From NCBI GenBank assembly GCA_002778195.1, contig PCDI01000015.1, positions 800,366-864,365 of the forward strand: a stretch of DNA of 64,000 nucleotides, written 5' to 3'. Shown here piece after piece: positions 10,501 to 20,910 of the stretch. A model generated the notes under the pieces. It saw only the letters and a list, made by a program, of their open reading frames with translations. It searched no databases and was not told the origin of the DNA. This DNA comes from Raffaelea ambrosiae. Lineage: Eukaryota > Ascomycota > Sordariomycetes > Ophiostomatales > Ophiostomataceae. The position numbers and the translations under genes were made by a program. The first letter of the stretch is position 1. Each line of letters opens with the position of its first letter.

Positions 10501-13186
10501 GTATGTCCTGGGTTCTAATCGGCTCCGGCCTCTGTGTAGGGTGTACCTGATGAGTCTGGTAAGTCTGGTGAGTATGGCGAGTATGGTGGGTCTGATCAGT
10601 CTGGCCATCGCGGTCAGTCTGTTTGGTATTCCGAGTCCGGGAAGTCTGCTGAGTCTGCTGTCTGGTAGGCTCGGCCGGCTGGGAAGCCCGAATTGGCCGA
10701 GCCTGCTCCGGCTTGGACTTGCGACCATTGTTGTTGGCATCGTCGTTGTCACTGCTGCTGCTGCTGCTGCTGCTGCTGCCGGCTGCCTCGTCAGGGCCAG
10801 GAGGTCGGCAAGTGGGGAGGTTCGTGGGCCGCTTGGGAGAAGGCTTCTTCTTCTCGTCTTTCTCTTCCTCCTTGGGAGGCAAAAGATCGAGCAGGTCCAG
10901 ATAGCCTAGCCGATGAGGCCCAGGGGTCGGGCCAGGACCAGGACCTGGTCCAGAACTGGTACCCGCGCTTGGCTGGGCTTCGGACTCGTCCGCTTCGTCG
11001 TTCTGACTCTCTGGCGAGCTGGAGCGGCCAAACACTGTCTCTTCCACGTCCCACCATGGGCGCGCGCGCCGCTGGGTCTTCTTGTTTGCCTGTTCCTGGT
11101 GTCGGGCACAGGCCGCTTCCAACTCGTTGATTTTCTCCTTCAGCTCACTGCACTCTCTCTCCAGGTCCATGGCAAAAGACTGTGCGAGGCGCCGCTGCTG
11201 CACAGCCGTGTCCTTCTCGTGCTCCAGCTCGTGGATCCGGTCCTCGCAAGAAGCGTCGTCAAACTTGCTACCGTGTTCGTGGTGCATAGCGGAGGCTGTG
11301 GGCGCAGCGGTCGTGTCTGGCACAGGGGCAGGAGAGGCAGGAGGAGAGTCCTGGGACGCTGACCGTGCTTCACCCGGTGCCGATGTCGTCTGCGCTGTTG
11401 CCGTTGCCTGTGTGCCAGTCGGGTTGGGAGGGTTGTTGGCCGTGCCTAGAGCTGTGGTGAAGGCAGTCGCTGCGGCGGCGGCTGCCGGGCCCGTGGAAGC
11501 TGGATCAAAGGAGAAGTGGTGATGGTAATGGTACTCGTTGCTGTGGCTGTTGCCGTTGCCGTTGCTGCTTCTGCTGTTGTGGGTGCCATCGTTGCTGCCG
11601 CCTTCATGGGCGATGTTGTTGCGGAAGCTGTTGGTGTTCCGGTTTGTGTTCCTGCTGACGTCACAGTCGCAGCAGCGGCAGCAGCTACAGCTGATTCTCT
11701 TGCTGTTGGAGTGGCCGCAGTTGTTCTGATTGCCGTTGCTGCTGTGCTGCGGTGCTGTCGCTGGGTTGTTGTTGTTGTTGTTGTTGTTGTTGTTCGTTGG
11801 CCCTGGCGGCCCCTGGGCCCCGGCTGTCGGCGGCGGCGGCGGCGGCGCTGTCCCCGTCTGGCGTGACAGCAAGAACTCCCCAAAGGCCTGGACCTCGCCG
11901 CCCACCTTGGGCAGCGAGCCGTCGTTGCGGCGGTCCATGTAGAGCTCGTAGAGGACCAGTGTGTGGACAAAGCGCTCCTCGGACCACGCCGGGTCGCGGC
12001 GCCCGAGCGCAAACAGGTCCATCCGGCGGTCTTTGTGGACGTAGCCCTCCGTTGACTCGTGGAGCCCCCGCAGCCGGGCCACCAGGTCGCTGTACTTTTG
12101 CTTGTCCTCGTGGAGCGCCTTTTGCGTCGCCACGACCTGGCTGGCCAGCGTGGTGAGGGCCTCGTAGACCGCGGCGGGATCGTGGCCGGCCTCCATGTCG
12201 AGGATGCTGGGCGGCGGCAGCAGCTGCTGCTGTGGCCGATCGCCGCTGTTGTGGGTCGCTTGGTCTTGGTCCGCACCGTGGCCTCCCAGCTTGTGTCGCA
12301 GCACAAACAGCATCTCGCTCAGGCCGAGATGCACGCAGCGCGGCTCGACGCGCGTGGACACGCCGGCCTTGCGCAGGGCGGCCAGGTTCTTCTCCCGCGT
12401 GCGGACCGGCTGCAGGACCAGGAACCACACGTCGTGGGACAGCTTCTTGGCTCGCTGGTAGAGATCGCGCACATCGTCGTCCAGCTCTTCCAGGTTCCGG
12501 TTCTGGCGCTCAATGTCGGCCAGGAAGGCGCGGTTCCGGGCTTGCGGGTCCTCGGCTGCTGTTCGGAAGAGCCTGGTGGTCGCCGCCGGGAAGAGCGTCA
12601 GCCAAAGCTGTGCCCCTGTGACAAGAATACACAGGACGAGCAGAGCACAAAATACGGCAAGCCCGTTCGCATGGCTCCGCAGACCGCTCACCAACGAGAC
12701 GAGCAACCCCTTCTCCGCGGCCTTGCACCCGCGGCCGAGGAGCCGAAGCGCTTCCGCCAGCCCGTGGAGCGCAATCACAAAGATCGAGGCGTCCTCTCCT
12801 CCACGCAGCACACGCTCCCCCCCGTCTCCGTCCCACAGATCGACAAAAACAACCCTAGCTATCGTTGACGTTAACCAGGTGAAATATCCCATGGGCATCT
12901 CGCAGAATCCTTCGTACAAACACAGCATCGTGTTGCCATGGAAGTTGTAGTTTTGGCAATACGTGAACCGGGCCACGCTGACGTAGACGTATCCGGCCAC
13001 AAACAAGTACACCCAGGACAGCCAGTGCGAGAAGAAGACGGTCCACGTCCGGCGCGGCACGAAGCACCAGGCCATGGCAAGGGGGCCGAAGCTCCCGGAC
13101 ATGGGGAGGTCGTCCACGGCCGTGGCGAGGATGATGTAGCCAAGGATGATGGTCATCCACAGACCAGCGGAGTCTATGGACGGCAT
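5765..13186 (-). CDS. very large membrane-anchored coiled-coil protein, function unknown
   Basis: The single open frame encodes 2,473 residues. I do not recognise the family. Hydrophobic segments at about residues 8-24, 48-71 and 173-198 suggest two or three membrane spans at the N-terminus. A mostly soluble region with an Asn run (DNA near 11765-11800) and Ser/Gln/Pro-rich disorder follows. A long charged coiled coil (about residues 1210-1500) contains thirteen tandem LEQQR pentapeptides, one with an ambiguous residue from the N at 9053. Acidic and Lys-rich stretches then include a DGD run (DNA 6229-6285), and the last 130 residues look globular. An N-terminal membrane anchor with a coiled coil could suit an organelle-tethering or nuclear-envelope role, but that is speculation. 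No clear introns are needed. The repeat number may be misassembled. Confidence 0.7.
6229..6285 (-). repeat. 9-bp GTCGTCCCC repeat coding Asp-Gly-Asp
   Basis: About six near-identical nine-base units lie within the large coding region and encode an acidic DGDDGD-type run. Confidence 0.8.
8948..9150 (-). repeat. 15-bp tandem repeat coding LEQQR
   Basis: Thirteen copies of CAGTCTCTGCTGTTC (plus-strand reading) are almost identical at the DNA level. One base (9053) is N. Such near-perfect units suggest recent expansion and possible assembly collapse. They encode a regular five-residue periodic coiled coil. Confidence 0.9.
9053..9053. other. ambiguous base N
   Basis: A single undetermined base in the 15-bp repeat makes one codon ambiguous (the Glu position of LEQQR). 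Confidence 0.95.
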
Positions 13187-14192
13187 TTTCCCGACACGAT
13201 TCGGAATCGAGATATCGGGTATGTAGTGAAATGAATGTTTCGTGAGAGAAAAGAAAATCGCAAAGAAATCGGAACGCTACACCTTGCAGTGGAAGGGGGA
13301 AAAAAGAGTGTTGCAGTCGTTGTTCGTAGTTGCGAGTGTAGACCTGCTACAGACGTTCGACGTTATTATCATCAATCCTGCTTGGTATGATTGTTGTTGT
13401 TGTCAGAAGGAAATAAACACGAAGAAGAAAAAGGGGAAGGGAAAAAGCTTTGCAAGATGCACAAAGTGGCGGGCATAAAGCAGTTTTATATGGATCTTGG
13501 TACATGCCTTCTTTTCTTCTGCTCGCTGTCATCTCGTAGATATACCAAACAAGAGAGCAGTGCCTGCACATTCAGGAAATGTGGCGTAGCCCTTTGAATA
13601 GAAAAGGGGAAAATGATATGTTTCGTAGCCAGGCCTTTCCTTTCATTCTGATTGTCCGTCAATACGTCCGTGGTCTTGTCAATGGATAAGGAGGCCTAGA
13701 AGGGCACAGCTGCTGCGCTGCGATTGCGGCTTGTTTGGCATGCATCATAATATTGTTTTTCTGCTCCTTGCACTTTGGCTGGCTTGGTTTCTCACTTTCA
13801 CTTCACTCCGCCACCTGCAGCCAGAACAGAAGGCTTGACCGCTTGTCAAAGAAAGTCTGTTGTCAGAACACACACAGAATGTAAAAGGAGACAAAGAATA
13901 GGCACGGGCCCAAGGCGCAGGACAACCCAAAATTGGAAACAGCGAGAGAACAATGGAAAACAAGCAAACAATGGGAAACTGTGTTTGTGAACAGGATTTT
14001 TTTCTTGAGCATGTCGTGAACTGCACGATAAAATGAAACCAAAACCAGAAGCAAACAAAATGAGAAACGTGATACCATGAGAAACAATGCAAACAATAAA
14101 GGCTCCTTGTCACTTCCAACCGTGACACACCAAACGCCCTGTGACTGAAATCAAGAAAAACCATGTCATCGTCCAACCATCCCCCCCTCACT
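13187..14192. other. intergenic region: promoter of the large protein and 3' flank of spc7
   Basis: About 1 kb with A/T-rich patches and no supported gene. It should contain the promoter of the minus-strand gene beginning at 13186 and the 3' end of spc7. Confidence 0.5.
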
Positions 14193-17100
14193 TCATTTGC
14201 GGCCACGGGCCAGCAGCCTGGCCTTCAACTCCTCCACCGCATCAACCCAGTACTCTGTCTGGCTACCGGCCTTCTTGTCCTTGTTCTGGGCCTCCACGCG
14301 GCCGCCAATGCGCGTCGCCAGGAACTCGCCCATCTTGGGAGCATTGAAGGGCTCTCCATAGACCACGCGCGCCTCTGTCGCAATAGAAATCCTGAGCGGG
14401 CCGTCGCCATTGTTGCAGCGGAGATGCAGCGTCGCCTCAATCTTGGTTTGCAAAGGCACCAACAGCACAGAAATGGCAATGGCAATCGATGTGTCGGATG
14501 TCTTTGTCGTTGTGGTGGGGAACGTGAGGTCCAGCTGCCGGATCTGATTGGCCGCTTCCTGCGCCGCATCCCAAGAGGCACGCACCACCTTCAGCAGTCT
14601 GGCCGGCTTCGTCTCTGCCTGTCGCAACCCTCGCACGTGGTCGCGGATGCACTGCATGAAGAACTTCTTTTCGGGCGTAAAGGGCTGCGGATCCCGCACG
14701 CGCGTGTGGCCAATGTACCAAATGTCGATCTGCGTATTGGGCTGTCCAGGGCGGAAGGACGCCACATCAAAGACGAGCTCGACCTCCCGACGGTAGGCCA
14801 GCGACAGCGTCGTGCCCTGTGCGCCTGTCACGGCCCAGCCGCTCTTCTTCTCCAGTGCATCGACTTGTGCTGTAAGGTAAGGTTAGCAGCGTACAATATA
14901 TATATATATTATAAAAAGGCATACAAAGATGGGCAGATTGAACAGCATGACGTACCCTTGAGCGTTGAGATTTCTTGCTGGCTCCAGCTTCGGCGCTCCT
15001 CTTGGATCCTCTTGGCCTCCTCCAGCTCTTTCAAATACTGTTCTCGCTCTGTCTTCATCGCTGCGACGCGTGCCTTGCTCTCCTTCAGCTCGGCTTCCAG
15101 TCTCGTCGTGGCGCTCTTCTTGCTATCCATGGTAGCCTTCAACTGACTCTTCTTCTGCCGAGCAGCGATGAGCTCCTCGCGATCCTCGCCGCCAAGCTGC
15201 TGCACGAACTTCTCCAGCTGCGCCCGCTCCTGCTCGAGAGCCTCATACTCAGCGAGCAGAGCGGGGTACACTGCATCCACCCTCTCGCGTCGTTTGCGAA
15301 TCACTTCCTGGTCTTCCTCCAGATCGTTGAGTGTCTTGAGCATGCCCTCTTGGAGACCCTGGTGCAGCTTCGTCCGCCACTCGTACCACTGCTTCTTGCT
15401 CTGCAGCCGCGCGAAGATCTTGATATTCTTGAACTGACTGTCCATCTGTGCGCGCATCTCTGGCGTGGCCGTCATGTATTCATTGAAAATCGGCGGGTTG
15501 TCTTCGAATGTCTCGGTTTCGATCTCGCGCATGATCGACCGCCCTTCCTCAATGTAGTTTTTGAGTTCGCGGCACGCGTGCTGGTACATCTCCAGCAGGG
15601 GCACCTTGCAAATGGTTGTGACCAGAGCTTCCACCTCGGGATCCTTGTTCTCATCGTCTTCTGAAAGACCATTCTCTTTGAAAGAGCTTGGTAATTCTGT
15701 GGGTCTCCGCTTGGTCGTCTCAAGCTCCATGAAGTGGATGTTGGCCATGTCGAGAAAGTCCTGAAGATGGATGTGCTCGTCGTGGCCTTCGGCGTTGACG
15801 GAATCCTCTGCGCCACTTGAGCCAGAACCGGCATGCAACTCTACCGCATCGGCTTCCACAGCATTCCGTTTCGGCGTGCCTTGCAGATCGGCCGGCAGTG
15901 GTGTGGCCGAAGGGCTTCTCCGCGAGCGCGAAGATCGTCCAATGGTTTCCATCATGGATGGTGGCTGCTGCAGCCGAATGCTCTTAACCGGGCTCGGCTC
16001 GTGGGTCTTGAGCCTCTTGATGAATTCTGACCCATCTAGCCCATCATCGTCGTCATCAAGCTCCATGGGGCGCTTACCAAGAAGACCCCTTGCACTGCCG
16101 ACGTGCAAGCTCTTCCGGCCCTTCATGGGATTCTTCTTTGGCGACAGTCCTTGGATGAGATCCTTTAGGTTCTGCGTGGCCTCGCGGTCATCTTGTGGTT
16201 CGTTGGCTTCTTCGGGTGTGCTCTGGCGAGCTGGCTCTGGTTCCGCAAAGCTGACGGCTGGGCGCTCCTTCTGAGCAGAGCCAGGAACAAAATCGGCGGC
16301 CGAATCGACGAGAGACGATCGGCGGTTGAAGATCTCGGTGATCTTTGGCGATGCAGGACCAGCTCCGGTGAAGGCAGACTGCCGCGGCCGTGGCCGACCT
16401 TGTGGAGTAAGCACAATGGTTGGTGTCGATACGCCATTTGCTTGGTTCTGAGCAAATGGGGACTTTGGTGTAGGAACGGCCGATTTTGGTGGCGACTTTG
16501 GCGTCGTAGACTTCCCAGCGGATGCTGGTCTTTTTGGCGATTTTGCCTTTGAGGCGCTGCCTGTAACCTTTGCTGGAGATGGCCGAGTAGGGGTGGAAGG
16601 GGTCTTTGCCTTCTTCGCGGATCCCTGATCCTGCTTAGAAGGGGTCGACTTGGACTGGTCCACAGTGTCTGTTGCGGTACCCCGAGCAGGAGTTCGATGA
16701 AGGCCCTTGCCCTTGAAGGCAGACGCTGGGCTGCTCTTGGGGGCTGTTTTGAGGGCTGTCTTGGGGGGTGACAGAGACGCTACGCGGCCAGATGCAGACG
16801 TGGCCGCCGCGGCTCGGATGGGGCTCGCCCGACTAGATTTCTGCGCGGACAGACGTGTTGTCCGTGTTGGCGAAGCCGGCTTGATGATACCCCCCAAAGC
16901 CGAAGTTATGTCCATGCCCATCGTGACGTCGTCTGCCTCGTCCTCATCCTCGTCGTTTTCACTATTGCTGACAGGCAGAATCTTGCCCACGCCAACAGTC
17001 ATGTCCATGGTGAAATCATCTTCGTCGTCGTCATCGGGACCGCGAATGGTCTGACGACGGCTCAAACGCCGAGATTTGTTCGGACCAGCCGCAAGGACAC

Positions 17101-18818
17101 CGCCAATCACAGTTGTCAGCTCCATAGACATGTCTTCCAAAGCTTCATTGTCGACCGATTCGGCATCAAAGTCGGCAGCAGGCCGAATGCCACCAATGGC
17201 TGTTGTCAAGTCCATTGGCGCATCCTCAACAACCGTGTCTTCGGGCATGATCATAGGGCTGCTGACGACTGAGTCCGTTTCCAGATCGGGCCGCTGAGAT
17301 ATAATCCCGCCATAGACTCTTGTGACGTCCATAGTCATCTCGTCTCCCTGCTGGTTTTGGCCAGACCGAATGATCCCCCCCACAGCACTGGTCATATCCA
17401 TGTCCATATCCATATCCATATCCATGTCCATGTCCATGTCCATTTCCATTTCCATTTCCGTAGCTGAGTCCTCTGGCTGGTCGTCATCAGGAAGCACAGA
17501 CTGGTCTTGCTCCTGCTGCACAGTAAGTGTGGACGCTGCACCGGCCTTCTTACCCCAGCCGATGAAGGCCGGAATGACCTCCTCGTCGTCGCCGATAGGT
17601 CTCTGGCGCTTGGTTTCGTCGGCATGGGCGCCGGCATGCTGTGTGGCCAGCCGCAGGGCCTCATCTAGGTCACTTGTCGACTCGATCGGCGAGGCTGAGC
17701 GCCCCGATATGGCAGACAGCACGGAAGCTGAAGTTTCCTCGCCTCCGACAGTCACCATGGTTGCGCCATCGCCCTCGTCGGAGTCACTGTCGCCAGAGTC
17801 CGACTCCACGTCCTCTAGATCGTCGTCCACTTCGACATCGTCGCCATCGGAATCATACACGGTCGACGTGATCGTGTTGTCGTCGCCTGCCACAGAGCCC
17901 GGGCTGCGGAAGCCAAGAGCAGACACACCCGTGGAGCTGCGCCGCCGGTTCCTCTGGTGCATGCTCCTCTGATTGGCAGGCGACTCCGTCACCACGTCGT
18001 CCTCAACCTGCTCAGGCGGTGTCGAGGGTGGCTCGGACGCGTCCGATCCATAGTGTGGTCCACTCTGGGCCTCGAAACTCTGGCTGGCAGTCGGCTGCTG
18101 TGGCAGAGAAGGTACCGGCACTGGCGAGGGCGCAGCAATGGACGATGCGCGACGCGTCGAGTCCGTCGAGGTGGTCGAGTCCTGCATGTACTCAATCTCG
18201 TGGAATGTGTGCAAGGTAGCCTCGGCCGCGAACGAGACGCGGCGGTTGGCCAGAGACTTGCGGCGCGCCTCCCTATAGTCGTTGATTTCCTTTTCTCGTG
18301 CCGCACGCTCTCGATCCTCGCGCTCTTTGGCAGCCGCCTGCTGCTCTTCTTCGGTGCGCAGGGCCACCTTGGTACCTGCATTGTCGTCTGTAGCTCCACG
18401 CCGTGATGGTGAGCCTCTGCCCGCCGTCTTGGCCTTGGTCCGGGGGGGTGGTATGTCTGGAAGAATGGGCATGGTCGGCTTCAGAATAGATCGCGGTAGC
18501 GGTCGCGGAGGGACGGCCAGAGACTATATTTTTTTGCTGCATGTTAGCAAAACACCATTCTTCTCTGCTTGACACTAGACACAGGAGACAGTCGAGACGT
18601 ACTGCTCGTCGGTTGCCGGACGAAGCCTTCAATGCATCCAGCCCGCCAGGCCCCATGCTCTTGCTTCGTGACTTCTTCCTGCTGGACGCGGCCGACGCGA
18701 CATCGGCCGTCCTGCTGAAATCAATGGTTGCATTTTCCTTGTCCATGGCCTTGGACGGTGAGTGGCCGCTTGTGGACTTGCGTGCACGCCTCGCGTGTGG
18801 CATTGTCCTGTCTGCCAT
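14193..18818 (-). CDS. spc7: kinetochore scaffold Spc7/KNL1 (MELT-repeat protein)
   Basis: Three exons (18603-18818, 14956-18523, 14193-14869) give 1,486 residues. Introns of 79 and 86 nt have GTACGT donors and GCTAAC branch sites, and exact splicing restores RPLPRSILKP at the start of exon 2. KNL1-family proteins are the outer-kinetochore platform that recruits Bub1/Bub3 and PP1 and binds microtubules. Both PP1-docking motifs are visible: SILK at residues 84-87 and RVSF at 167-170. Six MELT-like repeats follow (MDMT, MDVT, MDLT, MELT, MDMT, MDIT), most followed by a G-G-[IV] or G-K-I ending. The C-terminal third has a long coiled coil and then the region expected for the RWD fold that binds Mis12. 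An unusual run of about ten Met-Asp/Met-Glu dipeptides abuts the first MDMT. The fit to the family is very good. Confidence 0.93.
17395..17462 (-). repeat. TCCATA/TCCATG hexanucleotide repeat coding (Met-Asp)n in spc7
   Basis: Plus-strand TCCATA, TCCATG and TCCATT units encode alternating Met-Asp and Met-Glu. The run ends directly at a MELT-like motif (MDMT). Confidence 0.85.
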
Positions 18819-19493
18819 GTTGCTTCACAGTTATGGGGGTGTGAAAGAAACTGTGGCAAGGGCAGGCCAGAAAAGTCGCGATGCTTTCTGACGCGATAAA
18901 GTGGGAGGGAAACTTTCCTAAAATGTAAAGAGTAAGGCTAGGCCGCCCCGGTTGTGCCTTCCGTCGCGATGGCTTGTGGGGTTTGTTGCTTCATTGCCAT
19001 GTTTATGGAATACAGCGCTCTCATTGGCTCCTTATGGAACGCCCCCATTATGTATCGATTGTTGGCACGACAACATCGAGTAAAGTGGAGCCCACCGGCC
19101 AGACGCAGGAAGCTGTCAAACAATTCCATAGTACGAGTAATACTTGTAGGATTGCAGATCGGAAAGATTGCAGATCAAAGACCGTTCCTTGCTGCTACTT
19201 ATTGTGCACTTAGACGGTAAAGAGTGTTTAAAAGAAAAAACCTCCTCGCAGCAGAACAGCACGTACACACTTAACAATACACAGGCTCCAACTGACATAG
19301 AGACACCTTTGCAAAAAACCAAAAACAATGAGGAGGCTGTCTTCACCCATGAAAAAAAAGAGAAAAAGAAAAAGAAAGAAAGACCAAGTCTGTCTCCTGG
19401 CACCCATGCAACCCATAACAAGGCAATTTCAAAGACAATTTCGAGTTCCAATGTAGTATGAAGAGGCTGTCCCCATCAAAAGCCGTAGCGTAA
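18819..19493. other. intergenic region: promoter of spc7 and 3' flank of ERD2
   Basis: No gene supported. It holds an A-rich purine tract (about 19340-19385) and one TACGAGTA octamer at 19132-19139. Confidence 0.45.
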
Positions 19494-20910
19494 CTAGTCG
19501 TTCCATTCATCGTTCCGCACGCCGCTAGCTGGGCGGCCTGCCTGGCCAGCCGGTGGCGGAGCTCCGTCATCGTCCTCATCCTCCTCGTCGAGAACGCGAG
19601 CCAGTTCGTCTGGATCCTTCATCTTGGCATCCGGGTCAACGCTGGCATCCAGGTTGTGAGCGCCATCCGAGCGTTCTGCCTCAAACAAGCGCTCGTGCTC
19701 GATAGTGGTGTCGTCGGCGCTGATGGAAATGCCGCGGGCTCCCCACTTATTGCCCGGGCCGCCTCCTGAAACACCGCCGCTGCGGCCGATGCTGCCTCCT
19801 TCGTCCCCACCAAGAGCCGGTGCGCTCTCCTCGTCGTTTTGGCGGTCAAAGTGCTTGCCGAAGACGCGGTTGAGGAGCCAGCCCTGGCGAATGTCGTCGG
19901 CGTCAACGATGCCACCGTTGCGGAGCTTGACGCGCTGGCGCGAGTAGTAGACCCATGCAAAGTCGAGGTAGAAGAGGACCTGGATGACGCCACAGATGAC
20001 GGGCAGCGCATTCGGCTTCCGATCACCGCCGTCAGCCGCCCGCTCGATCCAGTTGAGGAGGTAGAAGCCCTTGTACGAGCCGAGGGCGACCAGGTAAAAA
20101 GAGTCGATGACAGTGGGGACGGTGGTCTGGCGGAGGAGGAGCAGCTGGGGCAGGACTGCGAAGGATTCGAGAATCTCGGAGAAGGACCAGAGCCACTAGA
20201 GAAGATGTAAACGTCAATAAAAAAAAGATGCGTTACGCAAAGGGGGTNNNNNNNNNNNNNNNGGGGGAGGGGGCTCGCAGGGCAGGCAGACATACCGATC
20301 TGAATGTTGGGTGTTTGCCATCATAGATGAGCATGCCAAAGGGCGACAGGACAAGCGACCCGGCAACGATGATGGCAGCCAGTCTCCACGCCAGTTCCCT
20401 CTCGCGTGAGCGTGGGTAGGCCCATCGCATAATCCCTATAATGTATAGCGACGAGCTGATGTAGAATATCTTGAAAATGAGATTCCAAACAAAAGGTTCA
20501 TCGAAAACGTCCGTGTATCGAGTCAGGAAGACGACGGCGTAGAGGACTTGGGTGATCAGGGAGACACCTATTGGCAGTCTGGTTAGCTGCAAGACAGCCA
20601 GGAAGAAACAAGGCGATGCTGTGGATGCTTGCCGGGGCGAGCGAAGGGAGACACGACGTACCCTCTGCACTCCGATTGCGGTGGATCGCAAAGATCAGAA
20701 TGCATTTCGACAGCGCATGCAGGCAGTCTGCGGTTATCCGGAAAATCTATGATTCGCGCCCATTGTCAGCTCATGTGCCATCTGTCAGTCTCCCGTCGAG
20801 ACCCTGCTCCTCGACATCCGTCTTCTCCGGGCTGTGGTCCTCCTCTTCGCAAGCGCCGAGAAACTGCGCAGAAGCGCCAACCTCCCTGGACTCACATTCC
20901 ACCCGGTCAT
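19494..20910 (-). CDS. erd2: ER lumen protein retention receptor (ERD2/KDEL receptor) with long acidic tail
   Basis: Four exons (20896-20910, 20662-20746, 20296-20567, 19494-20195) give 357 residues. The first exon is only 15 nt (MTGWN) and is supported by a GTGAGT donor, a GCTGAC branch site and the resulting start MTGWNIFRI. ERD2 is a seven-helix Golgi protein that returns HDEL/KDEL-bearing ER proteins by COPI transport. Family hallmarks are SKCILIFAIHRNRSAEGVSL, the TRYTDVF block and FYLDFAWVYYSRQ. The classical receptor is about 212 residues; here roughly 130 extra cytosolic residues rich in Gly, Asp and Glu follow. The third intron contains a 15-base N gap (20248-20262), so its length is uncertain, but the coding sequence is unaffected. 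The tail could change coat binding; that is inference. Confidence 0.9.
20248..20262. other. assembly gap (15 N) in an ERD2 intron
   Basis: The gap is flanked by G-runs on the plus strand, so a homopolymer sequencing failure is likely. Confidence 0.95.

Noticed and set aside
8240..10909. 889-codon plus-strand frame with Leu/Phe/Gln repeats
   Set aside because: It is the complement of the LEQQR coiled-coil coding repeat and has no independent support.
18524..18602. Earlier CAG acceptor (exon starting at 18536) for spc7 intron 1
   Set aside because: It leads into an in-frame TAG; the TATAG acceptor starting the exon at 18523 restores the SILK motif.
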